A stretch of 64,000 nt of DNA, taken from contig NZ_CP051666.1 of the NCBI RefSeq assembly GCF_012848475.1, positions 1,511,001-1,575,000 of the forward strand, written 5' to 3'. The notes beneath the pieces were generated by a model, which was not told where the DNA came from, searched no databases, and saw nothing but the letters and a program-made list of their open reading frames with translations. A program made the translations under genes and the position numbers. Of the stretch, positions 36,960 through 48,280 are shown one piece after another. The DNA comes from Marinobacterium sp. LSUCC0821 (GTDB lineage: Bacteria > Pseudomonadota > Gammaproteobacteria > Pseudomonadales > Balneatricaceae). Position 1 is the first letter of the stretch, and the number at the start of each line of letters is the position of its first letter.

Positions 36960-37802
36960 ATGAGCGAAGACCGATCGAGCGGCTCATCCAAAGGTTTTTT
37001 TGGCAAACTTGCCCAAGCCTTTTCGGATGAGCCAAAAACCCGAGAAGACATTCTCGAAGTACTCTATGAAGCCAATGAAACAGGCCTCCTAGACCAAGAT
37101 GCCCTATCAATTGTTGAGGGGGCTATTCAGGTTACCGATATGCAGGTGCGTGATGTAATGATCCCGCGCTCACAAATGGTTTCGGTACAGATTAACCAAC
37201 ATCCACAAGAGTTTATGCCACTGATCATTGAGAGCGCCCACTCGCGCTTCCCTGTGACCGGTGAAAACCCTGACGAGATTGTTGGCATCCTGCTCGCAAA
37301 AGATCTTCTACCCTACGCACTTCAAGGCAACCTTGAGCAGTTCGATATTCATAATCACCTGCGCAAAGTGACCTTCATTCCGGAGAGTAAACGCCTCAAC
37401 GTACTGCTAAGAGAGTTCCGTGTAACACGTAATCACATGGCTGTTGTTGTCGATGAGTACGGTGGTATCGGTGGTCTTATCACCATTGAGGACGTTCTTG
37501 AGCAGATTGTCGGCGAAATCGAAGATGAGCACGACGATGACGAGGATGATGGCAACATCAAAGCCTTTGAAGATAACGGCTTTATCGTGAAGGCACTCAC
37601 TCCGATTGAAGACTTCAATGAGTATTTCGATGTCGGCCTACCTGATGATGAATTCGATACTGTTGGCGGCCTAGTAACACGCCAATTTGGCCACCTCCCA
37701 GATAAGGGCGAAACGGTGCGTTATGAGCAGTTCACCTTTACCATTCTGGCTTCCGATAATCGTCGCATCCGCCTACTTCAAGTACATCATCACAAGGAGT
37801 AG
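36960..37802 (+). CDS. corC: CorC/HlyC family CBS-domain protein
   Basis: A 280-residue cytoplasmic protein with tandem CBS domains (VRDVMIPRSQM near 65 and VVVDEYGGIGGLITIEDVLEQIVGEIEDEHDDDED near 160-195) and a C-terminal CorC_HlyC domain. It is linked to magnesium/cobalt efflux and, in this operon, to membrane functions of Lnt. The ATG at 36960 is chosen from homology, with GAGG upstream; the open frame extends into ybeY but lacks similarity. Confidence 0.94.
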   Translation: MSEDRSSGSSKGFFGKLAQAFSDEPKTREDILEVLYEANETGLLDQDALSIVEGAIQVTDMQVRDVMIPRSQMVSVQINQHPQEFMPLIIESAHSRFPVTGENPDEIVGILLAKDLLPYALQGNLEQFDIHNHLRKVTFIPESKRLNVLLREFRVTRNHMAVVVDEYGGIGGLITIEDVLEQIVGEIEDEHDDDEDDGNIKAFEDNGFIVKALTPIEDFNEYFDVGLPDDEFDTVGGLVTRQFGHLPDKGETVRYEQFTFTILASDNRRIRLLQVHHHKE

Positions 37803-37808
37803 TGAGGG

Positions 37809-39287
37809 GTGCTGGACAAGTCAGTTCCTTATCTGGCAGCTCTCATACTAGGTGCACTCGCAACACTCGCGTTTGCACCTTTTTCATATCCAGTTTTTAG
37901 CCTTATTTCAGTCGCCGGGGCCTACCTCCTGCTACAAGATAGGTCCGCTTTTAAGTTTGGCTTGAGTTACGGCTCTGGTTTTTTTCTTGGCGGCATCTCG
38001 TGGGTGTACGTAAGTATTCACTATCATGGCGGCATGAGCTCCTTTGTTGCTGCGCTAATGACACTTCTTTTTGCATGCGCTCTAGGCCTGCTATTTGCAG
38101 TGCAATTTTGGCTCTATAGGAAGCTCTCAAAAGGAGCACAAAATGCCCTACTGTTTGCTGGTATCTGGATTCTATTCGAGTGGCTTAGAAGCTGGTTTTT
38201 AACAGGCTTCCCCTGGTTGCTTTTAGGCTACGCTTGGATTGATACACCTCTAAAAAATCTCGCCCCAATAGGTGGTGTTTGGTTAGTTTCAGCCGCAGTC
38301 CTAACCATCGCCCTACTCGCAGCGACAACAATCCAAGGGCGAAGCAAACTAGCACTTATGAGTGCAGTAATTCTGTATGCTAGCAGCTATCTGCTAGCGC
38401 ACGACTGGACCCAAAAGAGCAGTGACGATCTATCTGTGACGCTCATCCAACCCAATATCTCACAGAGCCTAAAGTGGGATATCAACAGCGTGGATGCGCA
38501 CATTCTGAACCTCATGAGGATGACTGAAACTGCGCCTCAATCCGATCTCATCATCTGGCCGGAAACCGCCATCCCTAAGTTAATTAACAAAGCGATTGCA
38601 CAACTATCTCCTCTCACCGAGCAACTAGAGAAGCAGAATAGGCTTCTTCTATCTGGTTTTCCTCGGGCTGTATGGCGTGATGATGAGGGTCGCTGGCTCT
38701 ACCACAACTCTATTGGCACCCTGACGGGCAGAGCAATTATCTACGATAAACAGAGACTAGTACCCTTTGGAGAGTACCTACCTTTTGAAGAGCAGCTTCG
38801 TGGAGTTATCGAGTTTTTCAACCTTCCCATGTCTAGCTTTAGTCTACCTAGCGGCGAGTTGACTGGCTTAGATACTGACAAAGCGAAGATTGCCGCCGCC
38901 ATCTGTTACGAAATCGCCTATCCAGAATTGGTCTCAGAGAGCGCCAAGAATCGCGATATAATTTTGACACTCTCAAACGACACCTGGTTTACCGGGTCCC
39001 ACGCACCTGCACAGCATTTTGAGATCGCTCGAATGCGTGCAGTTGAGAATGGCCGCTGGGTCATTCGCGCAACCAATAACGGCATTAGCGGTCTCATTAA
39101 CCAGCAGGGTGAAATTGTCGCAACCGCCCCAACCCAGACCCAAACAACACTGGTCGGTAAAGTTGAGTTCTACACAGGTCAAACACCCTATCAACGCTTC
39201 GGCATCTGGCCGGTGCTACTACTCGCTTTACTCGCTATACTGAGCCAGCTACACATATCAAATCTATTCAGAAGTAAGCGCAAATAG
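37809..39287 (+). CDS. lnt: apolipoprotein N-acyltransferase
   Basis: Inner-membrane enzyme that adds the third acyl chain to the N-terminal cysteine of lipoproteins. The 492 residues contain about six N-terminal membrane segments, then a periplasmic carbon-nitrogen hydrolase domain (about 215-460) with Glu252 in IIWPETAIP and the nucleophile Cys366 in AICYEIAYPE, and a final hydrophobic anchor. The start is GTG, 6 bases after corC. A 10-base tandem repeat (GCGCAAATAG twice) spans its stop codon. Confidence 0.96.
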   Translation: MLDKSVPYLAALILGALATLAFAPFSYPVFSLISVAGAYLLLQDRSAFKFGLSYGSGFFLGGISWVYVSIHYHGGMSSFVAALMTLLFACALGLLFAVQFWLYRKLSKGAQNALLFAGIWILFEWLRSWFLTGFPWLLLGYAWIDTPLKNLAPIGGVWLVSAAVLTIALLAATTIQGRSKLALMSAVILYASSYLLAHDWTQKSSDDLSVTLIQPNISQSLKWDINSVDAHILNLMRMTETAPQSDLIIWPETAIPKLINKAIAQLSPLTEQLEKQNRLLLSGFPRAVWRDDEGRWLYHNSIGTLTGRAIIYDKQRLVPFGEYLPFEEQLRGVIEFFNLPMSSFSLPSGELTGLDTDKAKIAAAICYEIAYPELVSESAKNRDIILTLSNDTWFTGSHAPAQHFEIARMRAVENGRWVIRATNNGISGLINQQGEIVATAPTQTQTTLVGKVEFYTGQTPYQRFGIWPVLLLALLAILSQLHISNLFRSKRK

Positions 39288-39417
39288 GCGCAAATAGAAT
39301 GTGCCTTCGCACTGTTTGCACAGGGCGATCTACTGTACACTTAGTACTATCGATTAAAACTCTAGAGTTAACCATTGAGCGGTATCAGTTAACGCCTCTA
39401 TTTCGGAAGATTTTTGA

Positions 39418-42048
<2,631 letters not shown>

Positions 42049-42063
42049 TCCTAAGGAGTGATG

Positions 42064-42567
42064 ATGAAAGCGGTTCGTACTCTACTGTTAGGCTCTCTAA
42101 CACTGATCTTAGCTGCGTGCGGCTTTCATCTTAAAGGTTTCTATGAAGTGCCAAGTGCACTTCAACGCCTCACCCTGGTCGAGAATGCTCAACAGCCTAC
42201 TGAGCTGGGTCGCGAGCTGATTGCCCAGCTCAAGCAGAGCGGCGTTACAATCGAGAGCAGAGCCGATATCCGCTTGGTTATTGAACCGGCTCGCTACAAC
42301 CGACGCGCAGTCATTCTTGATAGCAGTGCTAATGCTAAAGAGTATGAGCTGAGTGGCGAAGCGGGCTTTGCCATCTATCAAGGCGATAGCATAGCACCTG
42401 CAGTGGAACGACGTGTTACTGCGCTACGCACTGTCCTGGAACAGAGTACCGGCAGCACTGACGCGACACTTTCACAAGAGACTCTTGAATCTCGCTACCG
42501 TAAAGAGATCAACTCGGCTCTTGCTGAGCAGATTATTCGTCAATATCTGAGCTACGTTCCGAGGTAG
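42064..42567 (+). CDS. lptE: LPS-assembly lipoprotein LptE
   Basis: Outer-membrane lipoprotein plugging the LptD barrel that inserts lipopolysaccharide. The 167 residues begin with a lipoprotein signal and lipobox (LILAACGFHLKG, cysteine about residue 19). The second of two adjacent ATG codons is chosen because AAGGAG stands 5 bases before it. Its position between leuS and holA is diagnostic for lptE. Confidence 0.94.
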   Translation: MKAVRTLLLGSLTLILAACGFHLKGFYEVPSALQRLTLVENAQQPTELGRELIAQLKQSGVTIESRADIRLVIEPARYNRRAVILDSSANAKEYELSGEAGFAIYQGDSIAPAVERRVTALRTVLEQSTGSTDATLSQETLESRYRKEINSALAEQIIRQYLSYVPR

Positions 42568-42569
42568 AT

Positions 42570-43604
42570 GTGAAGATTCGAGTTGATCAACTCGAGCAAC
42601 ATTTAGCTGGGGCTCGATCTGAGCTACCGGTCTACCTGGTGACAGGTGACGAGGTGCTGCTGCATGACGAAGCCTGCGATGCTATCCGCAAACACCTACG
42701 CGCCCTCGACTACTCCGAGCGCGAACTCTACCACGTTGATAGTCAGTTCAACTGGGACTCATTAATCGAGTCAGCGAATAGCCTCTCACTCTTTTCCGAG
42801 CGCAAGATTATTGAGCTACGGCTTGGCAGCCAATCAATCAAAAAAGCAGAAAGCGACCTACTTCAGCGCTATTTAGACAACCCAGCACCAGACACCGTTG
42901 TCTTTATATTGGCAAATCGTCTTGATGCTAACGCTAAAAAAAGTGCTTGGTTCAAAGTGGTTGAGAAACTGGGTTTGGTCGTAGAGATCTGGCCTGTCGA
43001 GATTGATGAATTACCACGCTGGTTGGCGGGACGAATCAGTCGCTACCCGATCCAACTCGATCGCGAAGCACTGCAGCTTCTTGCAGATCGTGTCGAAGGC
43101 AATCTACTAGCAGCGCAACAAGAGCTAGAAAAACTTGCCCTGCTCTACCCTAATCAAACCCTAAGTGCATCGGATGTTGATGAAGCTGTTGGCGATATGT
43201 CTCGATTCGATGCATTCTCATTAGCCGATGCAGCCATGCAGCGCCAGCCTGCCCGAGTTCAACACATCATCCAGACCCTTCGCTTAGAAGGTGTAGAGGC
43301 GACACTTATTCTCTGGGCATTAAGTCGCGAAATGCGCACTCTAGTCAGCATTATTAATGAGATCGCTGCAGGAAAAAGTTACGACACACTGGCCACTAAA
43401 TTTAGGTTGTTTGGTAAGCGCAAGAACGTATTACGAAATGCCAGCCGACAGATCAGCGTGACCGAGCTAGAGCGTCTCTTAAGACTCTGTGGCGATGCAG
43501 ATCAAGCCGTAAAAGGGCAGCTTCAGACCGACCCTTGGCTACTGATTAGCCAGATATCACTTGGACTTGCTGGCATTCAAGTTCCTAGCAGCCAATCCGC
43601 CTAA
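42570..43604 (+). CDS. holA: DNA polymerase III delta subunit
   Basis: Clamp-loader subunit that opens the beta sliding clamp. The 344 residues show the delta pattern: PVYLVTGDEVLLHDEACDAIR at the start, LSLFSERKIIELRLGSQSIKK, VFILANRLDANAKKSAWFKVVEKLG, and a C-terminal helical domain. It starts at GTG two bases after lptE, with GAGG upstream. It is convergent with moeA across 5 bases. Confidence 0.95.
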   Translation: MKIRVDQLEQHLAGARSELPVYLVTGDEVLLHDEACDAIRKHLRALDYSERELYHVDSQFNWDSLIESANSLSLFSERKIIELRLGSQSIKKAESDLLQRYLDNPAPDTVVFILANRLDANAKKSAWFKVVEKLGLVVEIWPVEIDELPRWLAGRISRYPIQLDREALQLLADRVEGNLLAAQQELEKLALLYPNQTLSASDVDEAVGDMSRFDAFSLADAAMQRQPARVQHIIQTLRLEGVEATLILWALSREMRTLVSIINEIAAGKSYDTLATKFRLFGKRKNVLRNASRQISVTELERLLRLCGDADQAVKGQLQTDPWLLISQISLGLAGIQVPSSQSA

Positions 43605-43609
43605 TCCTG

Positions 43610-44803
43610 TTAAAGCAGATTGCAGAACGGTATAAAGTCGAACTGCTGACCCTTCTTGATTTCCAGATCCGACGGAAGATGCAACAGACCATCGGCATTG
43701 AGTGCTGAAGAGAGCACACCAGAGCTTTGACTAGCCATACGCATGGCAACACCATCGTGAAGCTCAACACGCACAAACTCATCGCGCATTTGGCTATTTC
43801 GATCGAAACCTACAGGTACAGGAATACGCAGTGCCGGCTTATAGGTGGCACCCTGAATCTGCATCAAACAGGGGCGAGCCAACATGGCAAAGGTCACCAA
43901 AGCTGACATTGGGTTACCCGGTAAACCAAATACTGGCGTACCTTTCACCTCCCCTGCCGCGAAGGGTTTTCCAGGACGAATTTTGATGCGCCACAGATCA
44001 AGTGAACCAAGCGCTTGAATAGCATTCTTTACATGGTCCTCTTCACCTACAGAGACCCCACCCATCGTTAGAATGGCATCCGCTTCAGCTTGAGCCCTTT
44101 CAAGAGCAGCTAGCGTTGCATCCGGATTATCTGCCACCTGGCCCAGATCTACAGGCGCAAAACCAGCCTGTCGAAGTAGATTGAGAAGCATCGGACGATT
44201 TGAGTTATAGATCTGACCAGCCCTAAGCGCAGTACCAGGCTCAACTAACTCATCACCTGTAGATAGCAGCGCAACACGAAGAGGTTTATATAGTTCGACT
44301 CTCTCAATACCTATGGAGGCACAAACACCCAGGGCTGCAGGGGTAAGTCGAGTGCCCCGTTTAAGAACAACCTCACCCTGCTTAATATCGAGCCCCGCCT
44401 GGCGAACATTTTCTCCTGCTCTAGCTGTCTGCAGAATACGCACTTCACCCGAATCCAGCCGTTCAGTATTCTCCTGCATAACCACGAGATCTGCGCCATC
44501 AGGTAACTCCGCACCCGTAAAGATACGTGCCACCGATCCAGCAATATGTGGCTGAGTGACGGCACCTGCCGGTATCCGTTGCGAAACAGTTAATACCCGC
44601 CCTTCAACGGCATCCTGCTCACATAAAGCGTAGCCATCCATCTCTGAATTGGCTTTAGGCGGCACATTCATATGAGCCACCAGATCTTGAGCCAGGATAC
44701 GACCGTTTGCATCATCAAGAGCAACGGACTCAACAGCAGCACTAACTTTTAGCTGATCGAGTAGTCGTGCTCTTGCTTCATCAAGCGGGATTAACGGTTG
44801 CAT
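43610..44803 (-). CDS. moeA: molybdopterin molybdenumtransferase MoeA
   Basis: Inserts molybdate into adenylylated molybdopterin. The 397 residues include the N-terminal MNVPPKANSEMDGYALC, the MoCF-fold motif MGGVSVGEEDHVK, PGKPFAAGEVKGTPVFGLPGNPMSALVTF, and the C-terminal MoeA domain IV. It follows moaB by 4 bases on the minus strand and is the last gene of the moaA-acyltransferase-moaB-moeA unit. Confidence 0.96.
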   Translation of the reverse strand: MQPLIPLDEARARLLDQLKVSAAVESVALDDANGRILAQDLVAHMNVPPKANSEMDGYALCEQDAVEGRVLTVSQRIPAGAVTQPHIAGSVARIFTGAELPDGADLVVMQENTERLDSGEVRILQTARAGENVRQAGLDIKQGEVVLKRGTRLTPAALGVCASIGIERVELYKPLRVALLSTGDELVEPGTALRAGQIYNSNRPMLLNLLRQAGFAPVDLGQVADNPDATLAALERAQAEADAILTMGGVSVGEEDHVKNAIQALGSLDLWRIKIRPGKPFAAGEVKGTPVFGLPGNPMSALVTFAMLARPCLMQIQGATYKPALRIPVPVGFDRNSQMRDEFVRVELHDGVAMRMASQSSGVLSSALNADGLLHLPSDLEIKKGQQFDFIPFCNLL

Positions 44804-44807
44804 ATAT

Positions 44808-45350
44808 TTAGATAGCCTCTAACTCAAGACGAAGCTCTTTTACCTTTTCCAATAAGGCAACGAAGTTACATGGACGATGACGGGCATCGAGTTGCGACTC
44901 AATGATTGACCAACCGGTACGGCAAGCACCCGTAGAGCCCGGCAAACATACTATGAGAGTACCGTTTGCTAAACCTGCAAAGGCGCGTGATTGAATGGTT
45001 GATGTACCAATCTCATCCCATGATACTTTGCGGAACATCTCACCAAAGCCTTCAACATCTTTATCAAAAAGCACTTTCAAAGCTTCCGGTGTCGAATCAC
45101 GTAGCGCAAAACCAGTACCACCAGTAGAGAGCACCACCTGAATTTCAGGGTCAGCTATCCACGCTGAAACCTGTGCTCGAAGAAGGTAAACGTCATCAGG
45201 CACTAGCGAGCGATCCAATAAATTATGACCCGCTTCAACCACAGCATTAGCTAGAAAATCACCCGAGGTATCGTTGCTTGAATTGCGTGTATCTGAAACG
45301 GTTAATACCGCTACACCCAAGCCAACGAACTGATCTGTATTGCTACTCAT
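44808..45350 (-). CDS. moaB: molybdenum cofactor biosynthesis protein MoaB
   Basis: MoCF-fold protein of the MoaB/Mog family, predicted to adenylylate molybdopterin. The 180 residues contain [25 protein letters not shown], the loop [34 protein letters not shown] and [15 protein letters not shown]. It lies between an acyltransferase gene and moeA in one operon. Confidence 0.95.
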   Translation of the reverse strand: MSSNTDQFVGLGVAVLTVSDTRNSSNDTSGDFLANAVVEAGHNLLDRSLVPDDVYLLRAQVSAWIADPEIQVVLSTGGTGFALRDSTPEALKVLFDKDVEGFGEMFRKVSWDEIGTSTIQSRAFAGLANGTLIVCLPGSTGACRTGWSIIESQLDARHRPCNFVALLEKVKELRLELEAI

Positions 45351-45368
45351 ATCTTCTCCAAATAGAAG

Positions 45369-45941
45369 TTAATCGCGAATTTGAAACTCAATCGGTGCCG
45401 CTTTTTCCGGAAAGCGCCCTTCGATATCACTATAAAACGTCTTTAATTGTGCCAGATCCTGCTCCACATCACCGCTGACCTCGATCACATTTCCAAACCC
45501 GATAGTACGCGTTTTAAAATCGAGATAGGCCGGTACAACTGGCACCTTGGACTCCAAGGCCATGTAATAGAAACCAGAGCGCCAAAATGGCTTATAGGAG
45601 CGCGTACCTTCAGGCATCATCGCAATAACCAAAGGTGAACCGGATGATTTTGCAGCACGGAATTTATCCGCAACCTGACCGATAAACCCATTAGGCTTGC
45701 TCCGATCCACAGGCACGCCACCCAGCGCCCGCATCAATGAGCCCAAAGGACCTTTGAAAAGTGAATCCTTTGCAACAAACTGAAAACGGTAAGCCAACGC
45801 AGAACGGGTCAATATCGCAAGAAAGAAATCGACATTACTCGTGTGGGGATAGCCAATCAGAACAAAGTGATCAGGTAGGTCTGGAAGCGGAGCCACTTTC
45901 CAGCCAAGCAAACGCAGAATGAGCTGACTCAATCTCTGCAC
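45369..45941 (-). CDS. PlsC-like acyltransferase (LPLAT superfamily)
   Basis: A 190-residue glycerolipid acyltransferase-fold protein with the catalytic HTSNVD (HxxxxD) motif, the GGVPVDR block and the PEGTRS motif. These motifs transfer acyl chains to lysophospholipid-type acceptors. It lacks a clear membrane anchor beyond an amphipathic N-terminus. The substrate is unknown, and its place between moaA (3 bases upstream) and moaB in a cofactor operon has no obvious metabolic logic. Confidence 0.85.
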   Translation of the reverse strand: MQRLSQLILRLLGWKVAPLPDLPDHFVLIGYPHTSNVDFFLAILTRSALAYRFQFVAKDSLFKGPLGSLMRALGGVPVDRSKPNGFIGQVADKFRAAKSSGSPLVIAMMPEGTRSYKPFWRSGFYYMALESKVPVVPAYLDFKTRTIGFGNVIEVSGDVEQDLAQLKTFYSDIEGRFPEKAAPIEFQIRD

Positions 45942-45944
45942 TGC

Positions 45945-46946
45945 TTAGCCTCCCGTTGCATTCATGAAACGAAGAATTTGCGGCTCGTTCTCCAGATCAA
46001 AGTGGTGTTTCTCTGGTTTTAGATCCATAGAATCGATGATCGCTTGTTGAAGTTTTTCAGATCGAGCTACTGGGTCACTCTCAGACCGCAACAGTTCTCG
46101 AAGATCCATCGAATGTTCATTGCCAAGGCAGAGTAACAAGCGCCCCTCGACAGTTACGCGCACACGGTTACATTCAGAACAGAAGTTATGAGAGTGCGGC
46201 GAAATAAAACCGATACGACTCTCTGAATCCGCCATACGGTAATAGGTAGAAGGTCCTGCCGTCTGCTCATCAGTTTTGGTAAGCGGGTAGCGCTGATCGA
46301 TGATAGCGCGCACCTCATCACTTGAGCAGTAGGCTTCAGCACGATCATGCTCACTAATGACACCTAGCGGCATCTCCTCAATGAAACTGATATCTAAATG
46401 ACGATCACGAGCAAAGTCGACGAGATCAATCACCTCATCATCATTTCGTCCTTTAAGAATGACCGCGTTTAGCTTCACCTTTTTAAAACCGGCGTTACAA
46501 GCGGCATCAATACCCGCCATCACTTGATGGAACTTATCTTTGCGGGTCAACTCTTGGAAGCGATCTGCTTTAAGGGTGTCGAGGGAGATGTTGATTCGTG
46601 CGACACCCGCATCCACCAAATCATTTGCCATCTCAGGAAGCTGCGAGCCATTGGTTGTTAATACCAACTCAATATCAAGCTCACCCAACCGACGAATCAA
46701 CTTTAGAATTTCTTTGCGCACCAAAGGCTCACCACCCGTGAGACGCAACTTTTTAACACCAAGTTGAGCAAAGGCCAAACCCACCTCATAGATCTCCTCG
46801 AGTGACAAAACCTGATCACGAGGTAGGAAGGTCATCTCTTCTGCCATGCAGTAGACACAGCGGAAGTCACAACGGTCAGTTACGGAAATTCGAACGTAGT
46901 CGATATGGCGACCAAAACGATCAATAAGTTTAAGTGAATTTGTCAT
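45945..46946 (-). CDS. moaA: GTP 3',8-cyclase MoaA
   Basis: Radical-SAM enzyme making 3',8-cyclo-GTP, the first step of molybdopterin synthesis. The radical-SAM cysteines are 26, 30 and 33 (CDFRCVYC). The second cluster uses FCSECNR and a later cysteine (LLLCLG), and the protein ends in the conserved Gly-Gly. The start [24 protein letters not shown] (333 residues) is chosen by family length; an ATG 9 codons upstream is also open, and neither has a strong ribosome site. Confidence 0.95.
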   Translation of the reverse strand: MTNSLKLIDRFGRHIDYVRISVTDRCDFRCVYCMAEEMTFLPRDQVLSLEEIYEVGLAFAQLGVKKLRLTGGEPLVRKEILKLIRRLGELDIELVLTTNGSQLPEMANDLVDAGVARINISLDTLKADRFQELTRKDKFHQVMAGIDAACNAGFKKVKLNAVILKGRNDDEVIDLVDFARDRHLDISFIEEMPLGVISEHDRAEAYCSSDEVRAIIDQRYPLTKTDEQTAGPSTYYRMADSESRIGFISPHSHNFCSECNRVRVTVEGRLLLCLGNEHSMDLRELLRSESDPVARSEKLQQAIIDSMDLKPEKHHFDLENEPQILRFMNATGG

Positions 46947-47070
46947 CCCAACGAGTATACCGATTAGCGTCATATTTTATTAGCAAATCTTTGCTTAACT
47001 TTACATACAAATCAATGCGAAACCCATGATTTATGGATATTATTAGAAAATACTAATTTAAGGATGTTTT

Positions 47071-47613
47071 ATGGATACTAAACAGCAACTGAGCAAATCT
47101 TCAGTAACTCTTCACTGGCTAGTTGGCCTCGGCATGATCGTCGCTATGGTGATGGGGCTCACACTTGAAGAGATGGAGCGCAGCCCAGAGAAGTTCGACC
47201 TACTCAAGAACCACATGACGATTGGCTTACTGGTACTGATTTTTGCCATTTGGCGCATTGTTGTCCGCATCAAAAACGGTCTACCACAACCGCTTTCTGA
47301 AGTACCTGCGGGCCAGAAACTTATCTCTAAGATCGTTCTCACCTTCCTACTCGTTGCGACACTAATGATGCCAATTTCTGGAATCTTTATGCAAATTGGC
47401 GAGGGGCACGCTGTCTACTTCTTTGGTATGGAGCTTATCGCTAAAAGTGGAACTGAAGTTGCATGGTTGGAGACGATGGGCAAAATTGGCCACGGCTTAG
47501 GTAGCAAGCTCGTTATGTTAGCTCTCTTCCTTCACATTGCAGCGAGCCTGAAACACGCTATCATCGCGAAAGATGGCACACTCAGCCGCATGCTAGGAAA
47601 ACGTGTAGGCTAA
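47071..47613 (+). CDS. cytochrome b561 family protein
   Basis: A 180-residue four-helix inner-membrane di-haem cytochrome b of the bacterial b561 (YodB/CybB-like) family. Likely haem ligands are His15 (TLHWL), His48 (KNHMTIG), His141 (IGHGLG) and His155 (LFLHIAA). Such proteins pass electrons between the quinone pool and periplasmic acceptors such as superoxide. AAGGA lies before the ATG. It is monocistronic, divergent from moaA and followed by a terminator. Confidence 0.9.
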   Translation: MDTKQQLSKSSVTLHWLVGLGMIVAMVMGLTLEEMERSPEKFDLLKNHMTIGLLVLIFAIWRIVVRIKNGLPQPLSEVPAGQKLISKIVLTFLLVATLMMPISGIFMQIGEGHAVYFFGMELIAKSGTEVAWLETMGKIGHGLGSKLVMLALFLHIAASLKHAIIAKDGTLSRMLGKRVG

Positions 47614-47632
47614 AAACCTACCCAACTAGAGA

Positions 47633-47667
47633 CAGCACCCTTAGGCTTTTACCAGGGTGCTGTTTTT
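47633..47667 (+). terminator. Terminator after cytochrome b561 gene
   Basis: A 9-bp perfect stem (CAGCACCCT with AGGGTGCTG, 12-base loop) is followed by TTTTTG. Confidence 0.88.
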
Positions 47668-47723
47668 GTTTTACCTTAGAGTGTTAATCTTACCTTGGCT
47701 AAATGCTAAGGGAACAACTAACC

Positions 47724-48194
47724 ATGAGCGACACTTCATCTCCATCAGAACAACAACTTCAAGAAACCGCCGAGGCTTGCTGCCAAGCGATGCTTAAGGG
47801 TGATGGCTTAACAAATGCTTTAAACATTGTCATTGAGAGGGTTGCCCACTGTAGCTCAGAGCTCAGCATGACCGTTCAAGATTGGATGACCAATGGCCAC
47901 AAAACCTGTCACGGCGGCATGATATTCTCGCTAGCTGACAGCGCCTTTGCTTACGCCTGTAATACAGAGAACCAACCAAACGTTGCCGCTTCAGTTTCCA
48001 TCGATTATCTAAATGCCGCCTTTGCTGGTGACACATTAACCGCAAGCGCTCAGAAAACCTTTCAACGTGGCAGAACCGGGATCTACGACGTCAGAGTAGA
48101 AAATCAAAAGGGTGAACTGATTGCACTATTTAGAGGGAAATCAGCACGCATACCCGGCGTGATCATCCCCGGCAGCGACATTACAAAAAATTAA
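47724..48194 (+). CDS. paaI: PaaI-type hotdog thioesterase
   Basis: A 156-residue hotdog-fold acyl-CoA thioesterase. The block NGHKTCHGGMIFSLADSAFAYACN is the hallmark of PaaI, which hydrolyses phenylacetyl-CoA ring intermediates to protect the CoA pool. The start at MSDTSS follows AAGGGA; the frame is open 7 codons upstream. No other paa genes are adjacent, so its in vivo substrate is uncertain. It stands 86 bases ahead of fabY. Confidence 0.85.
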   Translation: MSDTSSPSEQQLQETAEACCQAMLKGDGLTNALNIVIERVAHCSSELSMTVQDWMTNGHKTCHGGMIFSLADSAFAYACNTENQPNVAASVSIDYLNAAFAGDTLTASAQKTFQRGRTGIYDVRVENQKGELIALFRGKSARIPGVIIPGSDITKN

Positions 48195-48280
48195 GGTTCA
48201 AATCACCCTAGGGTGCTAGCCAGAATCTGACCGGCAAGTTACAATTTCCGGATTATTTATCAGGATATCTAGGAGCGCCC

